A stretch of DNA of 64,000 bases from Erodium maritimum (lineage: Eukaryota; Streptophyta; Magnoliopsida; Geraniales; Geraniaceae), in NCBI GenBank assembly GCA_963921825.1, contig OY997592.1, positions 28,499,730 to 28,563,729 on the forward strand, given 5' to 3'. The notes beneath the pieces are model-generated. The model ran no database searches, had not been told where the DNA came from, and was given only the letters and a program-made list of their open reading frames with translations. Of this stretch, positions 60,198 through 64,000 are shown piece after piece (the first letter of the stretch is position 1; each line of letters begins with the position of its first letter). The translations under genes and the position numbers were made by a program.

Positions 60198-60569
60198 GGA
60201 ATGCATGACAAGGTGATATGTGTTTCGTTATGTTTTGTTGTATCATGAGAAGGCAACTTTGCTTGTGGTTGTTGAAATGCTATTTTGTCTTTTGCTATAT
60301 TTGAAACTCAAGTCCTTAAACAGTGCTTGTAGTGCAGTCTGTTTGCTCGAAAGACTTGAAAAAGGGTGTATGTTGTAAGTCATGTGTGCAATCACATAAG
60401 ACTGTAACCATGAAAATCCTAATTAATTGATCTGCATTGTTGTATTTATTAGGCAGGGGCACTCCGAGATGTGCGATGCTTGGTGTGAGGACTTTATATA
60501 TATATGTATCAGGTGCAAACTTTATAACTTCGTCAGAACGTAGAACTTGCAATCTGGGCCCTTGGATCA
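60198..60569. other. 3' UTR and flank of the OBERON-like gene
   Basis: The presumed 3' UTR runs to about 60430 (T-rich, no further ORF). The 100 bp after that contain a short TATATATATG stretch. The sequence then meets the Mutator-like element's target duplication. Confidence 0.45.
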
Positions 60570-60578
60570 TAGAATTAA

Positions 60579-62264
60579 GGGAAAATTTCAGTATAATACC
60601 CTGCCAAACGTTTAATTTCAGTATAATACCCTGACATAAATTTTTTGTAGTTTCATACCTGAACCAAACATTTAATTTCACTTTAGTACCCAATCGTTAA
60701 CTTTCTGTTAGTTTGGATGGAAAAAGTTAAAAAGACCATAATACCCCTACCTATTACTCAAATTTTCAAACTCATGCCATTGGTTCAAAATTTGAAAATA
60801 AGTTAAATGACAATAATACCCTCCATTGTTAGGGTATTAAAATGAAAATTTCACTATTTTAAAAATAAAATCAGTTTTTTTTTATAAATTCAGTTTTTAT
60901 TTCGAAAAATTATTTTTATTTTCATAAATTCGGTTTCATTTATAAAAATTATTTTTATTTTTCAAAAATTCTCTTTTTATTTTATAATTTAAATAAAAAT
61001 AAAAATTATTTTTACCATTATTTTATTTAATAATTTAATTAATATTTTACTATATGTGTTTTTTTTAATTCTTTTATTTTTTCTACCCATAACCATTTTT
61101 CTCTCTCCTCCTTATCTTTTGTCTCTCTCCCCTCTCATCTTTATCTCTTTGTCAGAACCATTTTTCAAAACCTCTAAGAATTAATACAACCTAGAAATTG
61201 AATCAAATAGAAAAAAAAAACTGTCAATCCCAAACAACTTCCTAGTTACATAGACTACTCAATAGAGGGTCATGTGCTTGATTTTGTAGGGAAGAACCGG
61301 AAGGGTCGAGAAATCGAAGGAGAAGGAGAGAGCTTCAGATCCGGGTCAACTTCTCTCTAGATCTGTACGGGGCGGTCGTCTTCTCCGGCGAGCATGGGCG
61401 AGAACCACCGAGCTTGATTCATCCCAACTCGAGCCCCACTGGTTCACATCTGATTTTGAAAATGGAAAGGAAGAACTCGAGCTCAACTGGTTCATATCTT
61501 CATCCCAATCGAACGTCCCCAGCATCGTAGGCAAGGGTCTGGTCCGTCTGGAGAGGATCCAGTGATTTTTATGGGATTGATTTTCTGAAGATGAAGATTC
61601 GAGTCTCTGGTGTGGATAAATGATGAACTTGATGAGTTCTGACAAAGAGACTAAGATTAGAGGAGAGAGAGACAAAAGACGAGAGGAAATAGAGAAAAAT
61701 GGTTCTGTGTAGAAAATGAAAAAATGAAAAAATAAAACATATATGATATAATATTAATGAAATTATAAAAAAAAACTTTTTTTATGTATTTTTAAAAAAA
61801 TTATTTTTATGTATTTTTTATAAATAAAAACTGAATTTATAAAAATAAAAAGAGAATTTTTGAAAATAAAAAAAAATTTCATAGATAAAAACTGAATTTA
61901 TAAAAAATAAACTGAATTTATGAAAATAAAAATAATTTTTCGAAAAAAAACTAGATTTATAAAAAAAAACTGATTTTATTTTAAAAATAGTGAAATTTTC
62001 ATTCTAATACCCTAACAGTGGAGGGTATTATTATCATTTAACTTATTTTCAAATTTTGAACTAATGGCATGTGTTTGAAAATTTGAGTAATAGTTAGGGT
62101 ATTATGGTCTTTTTAACTTTTTCCATCCAAACTAACAGAAAGTTAACGGTTGGGTACTAAAGTGAAATTAAATGTTTGATTTAGGTATGAAAGTGCAAAA
62201 AATTTATGACAGGGTATTATATTGAAATTAAATGTTTGGTTGGGTATTATACTGAAATTTTTCC
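60579..62264. mobile_element. Mutator-like element with about 0.6-kb inverted repeats and unique core (1686 bp)
   Basis: Starts GGGAAAATTTCAGTATAATA and ends with the near-perfect complement …TATTATACTGAAATTTTTCC. The 9-bp duplication TAGAATTAA flanks it (60570-60578 and 62265-62273). The inverted repeats continue far inward: the arms share GTTAACTTTCTGTTAGTTTG/CAAACTAACAGAAAGTTAAC and run to the CTCTCTC-rich edge near 61140 and its complement near 61680. Between the arms lies a core of about 450 bp (61200-61650) with higher GC content. No transposase. The core has an open frame on the minus strand (61675-61346: acidic and Ser-rich, then RRRRRPPRTD), which could be a captured gene fragment, but I recognise no domain. 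Confidence 0.88.
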
Positions 62265-62273
62265 TAGAATTAA

Positions 62274-64000
62274 AGGTCTAGATTTAATGCATATCTTTTT
62301 AATTAATGCATATCTTGTAATTGATTTCGTAATCAATCACCCCCACCCTTCTGAATTTCAGTGGCCATCCGATTTGGATAATCAATGGTCCAGATTGGTT
62401 CTACGTTCTGACCCGAAACAAGGTTTGTACTCGATAGCCCCTATATATATATATATAGGCTCACTATCCAATATAAAGTGAACATAAGATATAAAATGAA
62501 AACTATTTTAGACCATTAGATTGAAATCATCCAATGGCTCTTGATTTTTACAAATTTATTACATAAATTTAATGAAAAATAATAAAAAGGATAATTTTGT
62601 AATTATACTTTTTTTATAATAACTACCACCAACAAAAATAACTATAAATAACTATTCCAAATAACCATAAAAATTCGGTTTTGTATGTTTCATTTGTTTT
62701 CTAACCGTGTTGATCCGTTTGTTTCAAAGTTTTACACAAAATGTTTTGTACTTGAAAATAGTGAAAAATGATGAACATGATAACTAACTGTTTGTTTCAT
62801 TATTATTTATGTATTGTTTCATAATTTTGAATAGTGGAAATATTACTTAAAATGTTATAGATAATGAAAATGATATCGAATTGTTGTTTCATTATTTTTG
62901 ATGTACTATTTCATAATTTTAAATAATAAAACCGAATTGAAATAAAATCATACCACAGGTTCAACAAGTAGTAAATGTTTAATGGTTTCAAAAAAAAATA
63001 TCTTAAAAGTAATGAATATTACTTATTGTTTCATTATTTTTTATACAATATTTTATAACTTTAAATAGTGAAATTATGAAAGAAAAGGCAATTATTATTT
63101 TTTAATCTAAAACAAATGTTTCATAGTTATGACATTAATATTTCATTACCTAAAAATTAATGTTTCATAATAACAAATTTAATGTTTCATAATTTGAAAT
63201 CTAGTATTTCATTATCTAAACTATAGAACAATATGAAATATACATATAAAATTATGAAATATTTACAAGCTAATGTCATCAACAATCACATACACTAATG
63301 TTTCATAACTGTTAGATTCATGTTTCATAAACTAGAACCGAATGTTTCATAAAATAACATATAAATACAAAACAAAGTCCACATGATACAATGTGAAATC
63401 GATTTGAAACATTGTTAGGAAACTCTTGTGCTATAAGCTTATAACAAAGTTTTCATCTTTGGCCACACCCTTGTCAACCTGCCAAAGATAAAAATAAAAG
63501 TTCATTCAAGCATGAACTACCATTTTTTGTGATGAATAATTATACACACAAAAAAATAATATCAAAATTATAAGAAATGAATATACCTTAGCACCACATG
63601 CTTACTTCTTCATGGATACTTCAACATGCATACTTCTTCATGGATTAATGAGGTCTTGACACCACATGCTTCTTTATGCATTAGTAACGAGCATGGATCA
63701 ACAACTTGCGCTCCCACTTGCTCGGAAGGTGCTGCCATAAGCTTGGAACATGTTTGCGTTGTGGAGAAGACGAAGATGGATGCGGTTGAGTTGCAAGACG
63801 AGTTAGAGAGAGAAAAGAGGATGAGAAAAAAGGGGAGAGAGGTACATGGTAGTTTCGGAGAGGAATGTGGGTAGTTGTGAAAATAGGTGAATGTACAAAA
63901 ATGTCCTTTTAAAATTTTAAATTACAAAAATATAAATCAGAATCTTATTAATTAAAAAAACTACCATTCTAATCTCAACCATCCATATATAGCAATCTAA
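62274..64000. other. AT-rich region dense in TGTTTCAT motifs
   Basis: From 62690 to 63420 the motif (A/T)TGTTTCAT or its near variants recur about twenty times at irregular spacing, often as AATGTTTCATAA. The left side starts near a short palindrome CCTATATATATATATATAGG (62441-62460), followed by CTCACTATCCAATATAAAGTG. A motif-free ORF (63626-63874, Glu/Lys/Arg-rich at its end) lies near the window edge. The style suggests one non-autonomous transposon (Helitron-like or MITE-like) that may continue beyond the window, but I cannot show its ends. No gene is supported. Confidence 0.35.

Overview
This window reads as nuclear DNA of a eudicot plant. The genes have many short AT-rich introns with GT..AG borders, the two large genes are plant-type (a mitochondrial HSP90 and an OBERON PHD-finger protein), and most of the rest is plant transposable-element DNA of the Ty1/copia, Ty3/gypsy chromovirus, L1-like LINE, hAT, Mutator-like and PIF/Harbinger types. 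The sequence alone does not let me name a species. I see only three likely host genes in 64 kb: a small uncharacterised ORF at 1549-1890, a 20-exon HSP90-6 gene at 28570-33771 (795 aa when spliced), and an OBERON1/2-like gene at about 56400-60400 (585 aa).

Layout, left to right. 1-2.2 kb: small ORF and flanks. 2.2-3.1 kb: non-autonomous hAT element with an 8-bp target duplication. 3.3-4.8 kb: decayed LINE ORF1 on the minus strand. 4.8-8.5 kb: 5'-truncated Ty1/copia copy with one LTR. 9.86-25.2 kb: a decayed Ty1/copia element with a 5-bp target duplication, split by three LTR-only insertions, two of them stacked inside its 5' LTR. 25.4-27.7 kb: a PIF/Harbinger element with a decayed transposase and a Mutator-like MITE inside it. 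28.4-33.9 kb: HSP90-6. 34.3-36.8 kb: LINE ORF1 remnant. 37.4-39.2 kb: a 1.7-kb retroposon with a 17-bp target duplication and an A-tract. 39.66-56.1 kb: an old Ty3/gypsy element with an hAT element in its presumed LTR and a younger Tekay-like chromovirus (42153-52985) inside its gag. 56.1-60.4 kb: OBERON-like gene with a long 5'-UTR intron. 60.6-62.3 kb: Mutator-like element with long terminal inverted repeats. 62.3-64 kb: AT-rich DNA dense in a TGTTTCAT-type motif.

The host genes do not form a pathway; they are separated by repeat blocks. Insertion order can be read from target duplications: the copia element at 9.86 kb is older than its three solo-LTR insertions, and the gypsy at 41-56 kb is older than the chromovirus inside it. 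All retroelement coding regions here are broken. In the chromovirus most premature stops are CAG-to-TAG or CGA-to-TGA type changes, which fits decay by deamination of methylated cytosine. I found no CRISPR array, bacterial operon or clearly new system. The items most worth checking are the exon-like sequence inside the hAT element at 39821-41073, the 1.7-kb retroposon, and the Mutator-like element with a non-repeat core.
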